Assembly (NCBI RefSeq): GCF_964340395.1
Contig: NC_135550.1
Location: 24,761,676-24,825,675, forward strand
Direction of reading: 5' to 3'
From: Glandiceps talaboti
Taxonomy: Eukaryota > Hemichordata > Enteropneusta > Spengelidae
DNA length: 64,000 nucleotides
A program made the translations under genes and the position numbers. Of this stretch, positions 1 through 14,100 are shown piece after piece. The number at the start of each line of letters is the position of its first letter. Position 1 is the stretch's first letter. Below the pieces are notes generated by a model. That model was not told the DNA's origin, ran no database searches, and worked only from the letters and a program-made list of their open reading frames with translations.

Positions 1-66
1 ACATACATACATACATACACACATACATACATACATACATACATACATACATACATACATACATAC
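1..66. repeat. (ACAT)n microsatellite, cut by window start
   Basis: Near-perfect ACAT tetranucleotide with one CACAC interruption. It continues beyond the left edge. Confidence 0.98.
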
Positions 67-3000
67 TATATTATATACAGAACAGTAGACAACTCAATAT
101 TTCTTTACATGACAGGAAAATTATTTATTCACTTTCTTCCGTTTTATCTGAAATGATTCCATGAAATTCTCTGAAATTGTTTCCTTTTGTAACAATATAT
201 GAAGTTGAATTGAGAACGATTTATATTACCAGCAGTATAATAATATCAGTACATTATTTCAGAGTTGTGATTCGCACTACTGTATTCAAGATTGGAACAA
301 AAGTACTTTTCAATGTGGATAGCCTGGTGGAACAATAGCTCAACAACTGTGGAACACCGTCCCAAAAGACTGTAGAATGGGTCCCTGAAAAGTCAAATGT
401 GTGAGACTGATTCTTTTGAAACCTATCTTTCCAAAACGCCGTGACTGAACGTCTTGAAAGTTGAACACGCTCCTCCCTTCTCTTTCGTTCCGGTGTACGC
501 TAGTTAGTTGACGGGAGCCACGCCTTTTCTGTAGCTATGAACGGCGTAACTTGGACTGCGCTGTCATGGCCGTCGTTTAGATCATTACAGCTTGAATGGC
601 TCTTGAGCAACGTCAAAGAGCGGCGTGTCATGATATCATGGTATTAAAACGCAGGAAACAACCCTTTCTGTTTGGCTGATTTCTTGGCTTACTTTCGATG
701 TATTCGCCCCTGGGCCAGCTATATATATATCACCGCCGCTCTTGCTCCCCCGCCTGATCCCAGGATTTATCGGATCCTGATATTTGGCAAGGTTGCCGTA
801 CCTTCACGTTCAACACACAAGTACGCGATATTGTTGGAAATCAGCAAAGCATGGTCAAATGTATGACACCAGTTTGAAAACATTGTCGATGTACCCGGTG
901 AAATGGACATAACCTAGCCAATTTGATCACGTTCTAGCTCCTAGCTCCAGAGAGTGGCTGGCGATTCCGCTGGATCGAAACTATTTCAGGATTATTGTTA
1001 CTTGAAATTCATCATAACTGTGTGTATATCTTACAGGTAGGGTCGTCACAATAAATCGAACATCAAAATTGAGATGAGAGAATTACACTAACCTGTCTGA
1101 AGTAGTCCCTTTTTATTTAAAAAAAATGACTAATTTCATGTTGCCAGGGTAGCTATCAAGCCCAAACATATTCAGAGATACTTCGTGTCTGTTTCTTTCA
1201 ATTTCTTTTTCATCCGTTTTCACTATTCGAGTTGGCGCATAAATCTCAGTTTGCCTTTAATAAATGCATTAGTTATTACACGCACCAAGGTGTGAGTTCT
1301 ATGTAAATTAGACATATAAATTAAAGATGTACTGAGTGGTGTGAATTTATAAATTCATCCCCAAAGAATTGAAATTGATGAAACTTTGTCAGAATGCCGC
1401 GGCGTATATATATGGTGTCAATGTCAGCGTTTGTATCAGCGGGGAGAGTTTGTCTGCAAGGATGGCTTGGACTGCAATTGCTGTTTTCTTACCATAATTA
1501 TAGCCCTTGGTTGTGATTAATTCGACATCACGGAACCAATACTTGTATGACTGCGGATAAAAAGAAAGAAGCAAACTAGCGGGGGCATTTTGTACTGACA
1601 AAATGATGGAAAAGACACCTTTTTTACATGATTGTCTGAAACGATCACGAATGTTTATAATCATGAAACATGTGAATTTGTTATGTGGTTCAAATGAATG
1701 TACAACAAATGTACACAGTCAGTACACAGTCTGATACCTAAAAATGCAAAAATTATTTTCATTAATTTTATAGGAAATGAAGGCGATAACTCAGCAACTG
1801 ACTGACTAGAATTACAGTAATTCTAAAATAAATCCCTTGATGTCAACCCAAAATAAGTTGATATTATTTATCCTGGTTCCGTATGCTTGGCTAGATTTGA
1901 TTGCAATTCAATACTTCAACAACACTGTGAAAGTACAGGTACTACAATATAAGACTAAATTATATGTCTCCAATGCAGCAAGCTGCGAGTCGATGAGTTG
2001 AATTTGAGTCGCAAAGCTTAGCTGGACCGTTCTCAAAGCTGATATGGACCCCACAATGAAAGCTAAAATATGACATCAAAATGTAGGCACTAGATGAAGT
2101 CAAATGGGTTAAAAGGGTGCATACTGACGAACACATTACAAATGTACTTGAATTCGACTAAAGCTTGTATCACGCTTCTAACTTTGTTATGATGGAAAAG
2201 ATGGAAATTGTAATTTTGGGTAAATGGGATATTCTGTGTCTTTTTTTTGGATAAAATATTCCATCGTCGAGCATAAATTCGACGTTACGATAAAATGATG
2301 CAAATATTCTAGCAGTGAATGCTTGCAGACATGCGGGGACACGTTTCAATGTATTCGTGTTGTGACAAATTTCTTATTATTCACATATAAATGGTTGAGA
2401 TGCAACTTCACGTACGTGAAATCCACCCAATGGGCCCACATAACGACAACTCCGATACAGTGAATACCATTTAATTTAATTATATCATCGCAGGCATAAC
2501 AATTAGGAAAAAAAAAATCACCAAATATTTGAATGTCATACTAAACAATAATGTCAGGTTTTCTATTTTAAAAAAATACTTACCACGTTTATCCACACAA
2601 ATTTGCATATTTTATTCGAAATGATAAAAAGGCGGGAAAAGAAATGATTGAACATTACATAAACTTACCTGCTCACGTGGTGTACACTTGTACCGACAGT
2701 AACTGTAACAGCGTCTAGCCTTTATGATAACAGGGGTAATCTACTAAAAATTACCATTCTTGCAATGATAATCACACCGACCTTACATACTTTAATTATA
2801 AATATTAATGTTTCTATTAAAGCATATCAAATTACATATATAACAAAGTAAAAGATAATTAAAATAGATTAGAAAATGGCATGTTTACTTGCATGGAATT
2901 AAAGGCCAAGTTGTTAGATTGGTGTTAACGTTTTGAGAAGACATGACTTATTTGGCAAAGATATAGAAAACAGTTGCCCACATAATCAAATGAATTATTC

Positions 3001-3480
3001 TATCTACTCCTTATTGCTAGATAAGATAACACCAATGCGAGAACCTGGGATTCAAGCATGGGCCTTTAAAATAAGTATTGAATACATTTCATAAGGTGAG
3101 GCCATTTAGATTTGAACCGACTCACTGGCAATGTAATATTTAGCAAGCTGTAGAAGAAAATCAAAATGTTAACAGACACTAAGAATTCAAGCCGAATACC
3201 TGATTTATATAATGGTATTACTATTATCAATAGAAACTGTGTTACTTACAGTCATCGAATTCAGTAGCAAATAGCTGAAACCAATTTTGAAGAATTATTG
3301 CATTATTTCAGCGTGGTGAGCTTTTCAAAATGAACAATAACAATAAGTTTAGAATAATATTTGTAGACAAGTTATTGGAAAAGTAAAATGTATGGAAACC
3401 GGAAAACTTTGACACTGCAGATGATGATAAACTGTTATTTGAACTAAATGGTGTACTCATCGATTTAGACAACAAGTTAT
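67..3480. other. Non-coding stretch, no gene recognised
   Basis: AT-rich sequence with only short open frames on both strands, none resembling a known domain. I see no RNA gene. A somewhat GC-richer patch at about 420-780 has no visible exon signature. Confidence 0.6.
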
Positions 3481-3612
3481 ACCACCACCACCACCACTAC
3501 CACTACTACCACCACCACCACCACCACTACCACCACCACCACCACCACCACCACTACTACCACTACTACTACCACCACCACCACCACTACTACTACTACT
3601 ACCACCACCACC

Positions 3613-3672
<60 letters not shown>

Positions 3673-3673
3673 G

Positions 3674-3744
<71 letters not shown>

Positions 3745-3745
3745 G
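3481..3745. repeat. (ACC)n/(ACT)n trinucleotide tract
   Basis: About 265 bp of trinucleotides moving from mostly ACC to almost pure ACT. The plus strand is practically free of G over the whole tract. It then breaks into CTGCACTACTGC variants. Confidence 0.97.
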
Positions 3746-6700
3746 CACTACTGCACTACTGCTATTCATTGTGGCTACTACCGCTGTTGCAACTACTACA
3801 CTATTATACTGCTAAAAGGGTGACTATAGACTATAACCAGTCTAACACAACAGCAACTATATATGGCTACGACAGGAGCGTTATTAAAATATAAATAACA
3901 ATATTAAACATATTGGTAAGTTATGGAAAACATGGTTTCATTACTAAACTCTATTAGTCTATATGCATTGTGATTCAACACTTTGCATATTCGTTAGTAC
4001 ATATACATTCATGCAGTTTTCATTAAATCATTCTGGCACAGTCATTCTGGCATTTGTTGATATGATATGTTTGCATTGTAAGTGTCTACATGATCGCAAC
4101 AAATGAAATGTCTTGTCATTTGTGGCTTCCATAATTAAGGCAGAAAAACGTCGCTGACATTCAAATTAATGCAATCAGTATATGAAAAACGAGAACTCAT
4201 AAGATTTGTATAACGATCTCTGCAGACGATGTACTTTATAGACATTTCACATGATTAATACTTGCAGAGAACAAATCGAGATAAGTTCAATATGTCATCG
4301 TCTGCATAAAGACCAGCCCTTCTACACTTTAACTTCCACAAATGAATGTCATTTCAAAATACCATTCATTTCAAATTTAGGAAATGAGGACAGTCGTCAC
4401 TAAAGACAGCTCCTAGCCTATTAACAAGAAAAACGTTACATTGACATACATTTTTATGGGGAGGGGGTTGAAGAGGAGGAATGAAAGTGCGTATTTTCAC
4501 TCGCTATGTATTCATTATTAGGATTAAAATATGTAATACAATAAATGTATGATTCAACATATCAATACCTTGTACGCATGATCAATGGCATTATCATTTT
4601 TTTGTTAAATTCGATGATATTTAAATGCAGACATTTTCTTGGTTTCCCAATTTTAGTATTGTTTTAATGACTGCAATCGTCTTTCATGATTTGTACGTTA
4701 AACCTGATTGTATAAATCGCTCTCAAAATAAGAACACCTCCTACTTGCTTAGACGATTGGCGAGAGCTTGTCAGAGCTGTACAGAATTAGTACTGGAATA
4801 CATCCATCCAGTCAGCGATTTCTAAAACGAATCAGAACACTTGAATTTTTAACAACTCGAAGACAAGAAAGCTTACTCCAAGTCCTTCTGATATATCGAG
4901 AAGAAAATTATAATCATCTTTCAATGGTAACTCACGGTTGCCATATTGCATGTGAAATGGAACACATATATGAGAGATGTCATTTGTTAGTTTTCTATAA
5001 TGGTCTTGTCTTGTGTTTTGTTTTGTTTTGTTAGTTTTGAAAAAGTTAACAACATGTACATATACAGTGTATTCAATTTCTACTCAAAACTTTAAATATT
5101 CGGTTCATACTATTTTTGGAACTGACAAGAATGGTTAGGGCATTTCTGCAATTCACCAACATGATACATAATTGTTGTTTTGTTTCATTTGATAGTTTCT
5201 GGCTTTTCTTTTACTGTCGGAAACATCTATAAAATGTTCAAGTTCTACCATAACCAACCCCTGGAGATTTTAAACGGCGAGGCTAATACGGAACCGCGTT
5301 CTGATTTATTTTTTCGAAACAAAATCTCTTACATCCTCGGAGTCACATATCGCATTATGACAGCACATCACGTATGGATTATTTTCGCTGAGTGTGTGTC
5401 TCAAGGAAGAAACTAATTACAAAAACGCGCAACATTTGCCCGCAACGCCCTGGGTAGTGTCACACATTCTACACGGTCAAGTGATCAATAAAGCTATTAC
5501 AATGTAAAATAAAGTTTTATTTAGAAAGGAAATCAGTTTTACTATCTATTTTGGTAAATACAATTAGATAATACGATGACTTATTAAATGACACGGTGTG
5601 ACTTCTCTGTCAAAGATTTACTTGCCAAGATAACTACACCCATCATCATATCCAACATTTCACTCACAAGTTGTCTATTTTTTTTCCGAGCGACAAGTCT
5701 TCGGCCGTCTCATAGCCACTTAATATTCCCTTCTCTAGCCTTTAAATGCCCCTTCTCCTTCTTTTAATTATCTTTTGGTAAATGAATAAAGAAGAAAATG
5801 AAAGGGGTCGTGAGAGGAGTCTCCGGGGGTATCTCGCAGACGTTAGTCGTCGCCTGTCTGGTGTACTCAACACGATAACTCGGTATACTAACAACTTAAT
5901 TTATATTGTTTAGGAATTGCATCGCTTATTGAAGTATAGATAGTGAAGCACTCGAGCAGACGTACATCTGTTTATATGAGAATAATAGTAGTTTCACGAG
6001 TGTTATAGGTTTAATGTTTCAATTTTCAAAACTTCAACCTGGAGTGGCAGAGCCTGGAACACGCCCGTGACCTGTTTTACTAACCAAGAGTCTCTGTAGA
6101 CCATGTCATTTGCCAACGCAAGCTACAGTTCTCCACACCTTCCTGCTGTAATAGTAGAAATCTACAGCGAAATTGATGTCTATTAATAAACAAAACTATG
6201 GATAAGTGTTCTTGGGTTGCTAAAACGAATGAAAAAATGGGTTGACAGTTTCCAATGGACAAGAATAATCACACTGTAGGTTTGTAGAATGTACAACTTG
6301 GCTCCATAATTCATAAACTACAAGTGTGCAATATCCATACGTCAGCTGGAGTAGAACAAAAATAAATGGGTATCGCTTCCCTTCAGCGCTGAAGACAACG
6401 CTTTAACGTCACGTATGTTATTTTGTTGTTGAAATCATATTAAAAAACGCATTTGGTCGCCAAATATTTAGAATATTATAGCTTTTCCTATTGTCACAAT
6501 GTTATTTACTCCAGCAATGTGTTGGTCAAAATGAACGCTACACGTCATGTTGAACTAGGAGGCGTTGACGGTTCGCCGTAAAACCGCATGACATGGTCAC
6601 GTCAGACTCGCTTTTATCGAGCAAGTCTTGTGCTCGAGCTGTTCCATTTTAATGACAAACTTTATCATACTGTCAATACGCAAAGCAGTGAGAATAGAGA

Positions 6701-7210
6701 AGTCAGCGATGTCGGGTAAATTGTGTTTTACGTACATCATTGTGGTTGATAAACCCTGCTCAGATTAAGACTGTCCGCGTCGTGTGCAGCTTTCCTAGAG
6801 TATTATGAAGAAGATCATCCCGATTACAAATAAGATAACTTAAACATGGTTTCAACGAAAGTAGCACATACATAATTTACCGAAAACTTTGCTTCAAAAT
6901 GGTTGTGGTTGTTTAGCTCCAAGATAAAGGTAAATGTCGCTGCTGGGGACGATACTCATCGTCTCAATCGGTTTCACTTTTATTGAAAACACTGTTGTCA
7001 AACGGTTTGAACATAAAAGCTGTGATAACACTTTATTTTCTCTTTCATAAATTGACTAAATATGACAGCAGGTAAATTAGATTTATAAAGTAGTATTGAC
7101 GTCAAACTGAGACGAAATTGTATATCCGAATAAACTCATTTCGATATGAACCAGGGGTATTACCATATGCGCAGTGGTCGATCTTAGTTTTATTGTTGTC
7201 TTCCTCCCCC
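3746..7210. other. Non-coding stretch, no gene recognised
   Basis: No convincing exon. Overlapping short frames at 4625-5034 and 5180-5416 lack domains and codon-quality signs. A small GTTTT run sits near 5008-5030. 6370-6620 contains CpG-bearing unique sequence of unknown role. Confidence 0.6.
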
Positions 7211-7630
<420 letters not shown>

Positions 7631-9413
7631 TATGTTGATTTCAAGTCACCCCAGATCCAAGCTTATGAAAATGGTTTGAAATTATTGTATTTTCATATAA
7701 GAAAGCATCTTATCAAACTGGCAATTATCATGCTGGTCGTAATTGGAGACAAGCTCCTCTCAAAAGATGATATTATCGTGTAGGGAAAAAAAAGAGAATT
7801 TTGAACAAGTAGTCAAGTCCTCTGGCTATAAGATATAAGCAGGTAGGAGCTATGTAAAGATCTCTGTGATTTTTAAACTGTATTCTTTAAACAGTTAAAC
7901 AGTAAGTAAATTAGGTAGAGCCAGCAGCATTGCGTCGCTTTCACCGGCGACATATCCCTTTCTTGTTGACGAAGTCGGAGCACCGCCGCACGCACAAGGG
8001 GAGAGTCAGCCTCGAGTCATGTCCTTACGTTTAAAGACAATTAATGAAGGAGCCCGAATTGTAATTGCCCGTAATCAAGCCAATTAAGGGAAGTCGAACT
8101 AGAGTAATTTGTATCGGTGATTTCCTGTATAATATTGCAGTGCCGTCAAATTGACGACGGGTCTACAGTCGATATGTGTCGGGTCGACATTTACAGTTTA
8201 AGTTACCGGTAAAAGAAACGCTCAGCCGATGTGATATTGTACAGGGTTGAAACAAGGCAAAACAAGAGGTAACAAATTAATAACTACCATGAAAACGTAG
8301 AGAAGCCACAGTCGGTTGTCTATGATTATCGTTGATAAATACGACACGGCAAACACAGGACGGGGCTTCCCGCTCTCAATATCAAAATGATGCAGTTGTT
8401 CATGTATATACATATACAATTGTCGTGAAACAGCTGACACAGGTATAGCATCATAGAACAAGCTACCTTGGGGGTGACTGCGTTTAATTCCAAAACCAAA
8501 CAACTGCCCACGGCAAACGAGAGTTGATTGCGACCACATGTATATTATACTTTTCATGCGATCCAAAGTTTCGTCAATTGATTGCTAGCAAAAGAGAGAC
8601 TAAATTGAGCGTTTATTTAAAAAGTTTCCTTTAATCATTCGCCTATTGTTATCATTCTAACGAATCCCTAGTAATGACCACAAAGATTGAACATGTTATA
8701 CTGGTATGCTTCTGGTCCTATTGATAACAACGGTGTCCAAGTCCGTACTTGGCCAAGACTTACCAAAGGAGATGACAAGCTCTATTAGAACTATAACAGC
8801 CCTCTTTCAGTTCCAATTAGGAGGCTTTCTGGTCATAGTTTAACCCTAGGTTGAAAACCAACTATCAGGAGTTTCTCACTCGATTCCGACTGTCTACACA
8901 AATAGATAAATTGAGCGTATTGTGCACGTGTTTATCCTCTCCTTGGCAGATCATCACTTCAGAGAACATGCAAAGTTTAGCAAGGTATTGTTGAATGAAA
9001 ATATACTATTTTGTCTCGAGGATGATAAAATGCTCTCTCAGATTCACTTTATTAGTCAATTTAGCTTGAATTGTTTTTCAACTGCGAGTTTGTTATATTC
9101 CTGGTTGATGCGTACTTTATATTGAATTAAACCCCCCCGAAATAAGGTCAAAAGTCATTTATTGAAAATGTTAGTTTTATGCAAAGCATACTATAGGAGC
9201 GATGGTGTGTAGCTATTGGTTCGTTTATATATCGGTAAGCTTCGTCTTGACAAGTATCGTTGCTCTGTATGGTAGAAAACTACAGAACAAATTGTTTCGG
9301 AAAGTGATCTCCCTCCCTCTTCAAACGGCACACATAGCAATTAGTGCAACGGTATAAGAAATAAGATTCGTGCCCTCAAAACGAGAACAGTATTTGATAG
9401 CAATGTGTCAATT

Positions 9414-9416
<3 letters not shown>
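7631..9416. other. Non-coding stretch with a homeodomain-site-rich patch
   Basis: No exon recognised. At about 8036-8090 there are several TAAT-core sites close together (TTAATGA, TGTAATTG, GTAATCAAG, CAATTAAG), a pattern typical of homeodomain-bound enhancers but not proof of one. Confidence 0.5.
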
Positions 9417-9472
<56 letters not shown>

Positions 9473-9523
9473 TGTGTGTGTGTGTGTGCGTGTGTGTGTG
9501 TGCGTGTGTGTGTGTGTGTGTGT
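9417..9523. repeat. (TG)n microsatellite
   Basis: About 107 bp of TG with a few TATG and TGCG interruptions. The alternating purine-pyrimidine tract can adopt Z-DNA. Confidence 0.98.
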
Positions 9524-11157
9524 CGTCATCATTACCCCTGCCGGATACAACAGTGATAGAGTTTTCACAAAGAAAAACATATTCTGTTTTGGGTTTCCGT
9601 TTGTTAATTTTTGAGTAAACTCTGAGGTAGCCAACCAGTGGAGTGTTGGAAAACGCGGAGGAGGAGACGTATGGCCATCCATTACACAGAAGAGAATGAA
9701 TGTGTTTGTGGCGATTATACGCCGTGGCAGCCACGTTGTGAACGGCACAAACCCGGGCAAATTTACTCAGCAAACATTGCTATTGACCGTAGTAATATAC
9801 TAACAAACACTGAAAACGAAAACGTGTCTGAGGCAAGTAAATGAATACCATTTTGGTGTGGTTAGTCTGCAGTGAGCGTACACAACCTTTAACTTATGGG
9901 TAATCAGTAATAGCTGTGGTCCATTGATAGAGGCTCCAACATTAGAGTGACGACAATTTGGTCTGGCTCCACTGAGTTGGCGCATTTTGATAATGCTCTG
10001 GCAAACCAAACATAACGGCCAAACTAACAGTTATGGGTCTACAACTTCCAGAGAAGGCCAGAAAAACACGATTTCGCAGCAGATGTAATTAATTATTTAC
10101 TAATTTACCGATTAAGTTGTGAAGCAACCTATTATATCATTGTGAACGAACAAAAGCAATTCTCAGGCGGACCTCATTGTCGTACTGCCGACCATCGGCT
10201 CTTTTTGCTGTTCTTCCATTATTAATTGGTTTACAAATACTCACCCTAAAATACGACAACATATTTCGTGATTTTAAGAATGAAGACAAAAAGACTGCCA
10301 AACTGTCAGAATAAGGTTTACTTAGTTTATTGCCAAAACATGCTATTTGTCAGCCCGCACTATGTTGACAGGACATAGAAGGGGAAGCCCGTCCCATGAT
10401 ATGTCAATATACACATTGTTTCCAAATATAATTTCGCGAACATGTGTCCTGTGTTATTGTAGTCATTGACATGTTTTTGTTTGTTCTACGGGTGGACTGT
10501 TTTTCGCTTTTGTCAAGAAAAAAAGTGTTCTCCAAAGTGTATCGAAACCTATCGCACTTAAACAAGTCCCGCTTCCCTAGTGTTCGTGGTTAATGCATGT
10601 GGCTCAATTGTACGATGGTACATTATCGTTCCGCTTACACATTCCTTTTAACGCGTGTACCGATTTCACGCCGAAAAATTACGAATAATTAACACACTGA
10701 GTAAACGAAATAAATTATTCTATCCAGCTGCTAGGGCATTTCGGATCTATGGTTTCGCTCTAATATCAAAAATCTTCCCTTAATGTCGTGCTAAATTGTG
10801 TGTTAATTCTACATTCGTCAGGCATGCATACAATATGATGTAAAAACTGAAAAGCATTAAAATCCATGTGTGATTTGTTGGGTAAGGAATTACGATGACA
10901 CCGTGATAAGATAAAACTGTGTCAATTGATAAAGGGACAAGTTTGTCTTGCGCCCATCCCACTAAGACACGTACCTGTGGTTTATCTGATGTACCCAGAA
11001 TGGAAACAATTGAATTCTTTCACGTATCTTATCTTTCGAGTTTTCTAACTACGTTCCGCTGATGACTGACAGTTGTTATGTTATTTTGCAATTGGTATCC
11101 CCCTCAAAAAGGCGTCCAAGAGCCCTTCATCGACCGACACAGTGTTTATCGTCTAAC

Positions 11158-11169
11158 TCACACGTGTGA
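11158..11169. promoter_or_regulatory. TCACACGTGTGA palindrome (E-box / T-box-like)
   Basis: Perfect 12-bp palindrome with a CACGTG E-box core flanked by TCACAC half-sites that resemble T-box half-sites. Nearby are TGTTTATCG (11143-11151) and CTTATCAG. Functional meaning is inferred. Confidence 0.3.
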
Positions 11170-14100
11170 TAGGTCTTCCCTTTGTCTTATCAGCGCCTCG
11201 CGTGGAACAGTATAAACGGTCTACTTAACAGACACTCTGCACATTACCGTATTGAAACTGACATCCGTGAAACTTACAAACGTGTTTGTATCAAATTAAT
11301 TATTCATCGTTTGCGACAAAGAGAAGTTATGAGATCATCATGTCAGCAGTGAGCAGGGTTAAGTCCCCACGTGTGTTTTAATATCCATAATAGCTTCACA
11401 TTATATTTTTTACTGCATTTCCATCGCAAGCATAATTTACTCCTACTAAAAATTGTTGAATTGTAACCCTTACACGAATTATCGCAATAAACGTTCAAAA
11501 AGCCTAACATCTTATACTGTATATATATAATATTATAAAGTAACGAATTCAAAGCATCAGTGTTTATGTGTGCTTTGCACCATCGAGTCCAGAATTATTT
11601 AGAAACCATGTAGATGTCGTATTCAGTCGTATATATAAAACCAGACATGAAGAAAGTGAAAGAAGCCGATATGCGAGTGATACCACAAAATAAGGAAAGG
11701 GAAATTATGTCGATAATCGGTGGAGATCGCTTTACCATGTGCGGGGCTAGTCCAATGAGACTGTGTGCTGGCCTGACAATAACGTGTATTGATACCACTA
11801 AGATCAGGTGACATGAGTAGACAGAGTGCTATACACGGCGGTAGCTGGTTTGTTGTCTGCTCCTTTCACTTTTCGGCACAGCTAAAAGTGCCGCAGAATA
11901 AGCCAAAAAAGTTTCTTTTGAGAAAAAATTGAATTGAGATATCCTAAATTGACTTGTACTGTTCGTGAACATCTAACAGCCTCGATTTGGAGAGATTTGT
12001 CATGTGACATATACGTCAGAGGTGCGAGATTCAACATTCCCTTTCTACCTATTCGTAATAACATTTCGTCAAAATTGTTGTAATTGTCTATGGCGATACT
12101 AAAACACTCAGTGACTAATGTGCTCATAATTCTACCTCAGGTACGCAGAAAAATTCTAAAACAAATAACGGGACTGTCAGCTATCACCTGGAGACAAAAA
12201 CATCCGGAAACTTCGGCGTGTTGTTAGATGTCCCGCTATGAACTCGTCCAGCTTCCATCGAGAGCTCGTTTAGTGCAGGTCGATTGCTTTTCAAAGATGT
12301 CAAGCGTAGTTCATGTAGTTTGTTAGCATTAATACTTGGTGGTGGGTCATTACAACACAGTGATCTCCATGAAGTACTTCATACAATATTTTCAGTTGTA
12401 AAGAACGCAATGTATACTTGGGAAGGTCGTTGACTGGTCTACGCTCTCCCAGACCCTGCTGTCTTTCAAAACACGGATTTCTCAGCTGAAACTCACCTGT
12501 GAGCGATGCCGTGCAACCTGGCTCCGTCAAAGTCATTTTTCTTCCTTAAGCCTATATATTTTTTGTAGTACACAAAATTTGATCAGATCCTGTTTTATGT
12601 TGTCCGAAATAACCGTAAATAATACGACTGGCATGCTATGAAGGTCTAATTAGGCACGCAAATCGTGCTTGCTGAAGTGACACTTCCCTTTTGTTGGTTT
12701 ACTTTCACTGCCCTCCTCCCGCTGACTTAAGGCGGCTTACTTGCTTAAGCCAGATGCAGACCCGGCCCCTTTTTCGCAGGATTTCTTTTGAAAACACACC
12801 TTGAGAAACTGCACAATGTTGAAAGTGTAGGCTCAGTCAAACTAACAAAAAGACTGTGCAACAATGCTACGATTTCTAATACCACTCATTACAGGGTTGA
12901 CATTCATTTGAAGATCAACGTCGTTTGATGTTAAATAGTAGTAGTGGGCAAAACATTCTCCAGACCCCGCGGCCAAATAAAAGAAAATAAAATGTCAAAA
13001 TATCAAATGAGAAAATCTCACAACAATGTTGGTGTTTTGATCTCGTGCACAAGAAAGGGGAAATGGGTGAAAGCATAGATAAAGTACTAAGATCAGATGT
13101 TGAGTACCAGTCGTCTATTCATGACTACAGCATTCTGAATTTGATGTGTTGTGACCTCACTTCAACGGATTTACCTAGTCTCGCATTCAAATATTCTCAT
13201 TTCGTACACATTCCTTTTACCGTGACTTTGAACTTCAAAATGCCACCCTTTACGGTGTGAGATCCACAGGAGTTGCAGACAGCACCACAACAAAAAATAT
13301 TAAGATACCCAACACGAAAATAAAAGGAAAGTGAAGGTAAGCGAAGGTAACTAATGTTAAACCACACAAATAAAGGAAAGCAGCACTTGGTTATTAACGA
13401 TTTAAAATACGACTCCCGTAATGAGCCAATTAAAAGGCACAATCCCACCGACACGAACCGTAAACGTCATCAAAGTCATTGCAAGGCCCAAATTATTTTG
13501 ATATATGGTTGTTTACAGCGACTATAACGTTGGAATCTTATCGAGATGAGGATTGCATTCTTTGCCACCTTTTCGCTGCAGATAAGAAAAGGTGAAACAA
13601 ACACCAGTTTGTGATCACATATTTTGATATTGGTTCAATTTCAGTGAACAATGTTTGTAAGTGTAAATTGGGATGTGAGATATATGCCTTTAAATAAATG
13701 ATTACAGTGGCGAGTTCGTTACACCAAAATACCATGACGGTTTCGAGTTTCAATACAATCAGACGGAGACTACAACTTCACTTCAAATACTAATCGGTAA
13801 AAACTTCAAAATATCGATATGATATTTATAGATATTCCTATATCTTCATTTTTATTGGATCATGCATGATTCGCTAGTCTCTCATTTTCTCTCGAGAGAG
13901 TCTGTGTCTTGAGTACTTTCAGCATGTGAAGAAGTAGTTTGCTTTTAAATGTTTATCGTGTCAAATTCTCAGTTACCAATTCTCTGTATACTGAACTGTC
14001 TTCGGGTTTTCGAATCGAATGATTATTTCGAGTCGTATGCCAATTTAGAGATACCTTAATACCGATTGTTCAGTGCCTACATTTAAAATGAAAAAAAAAA

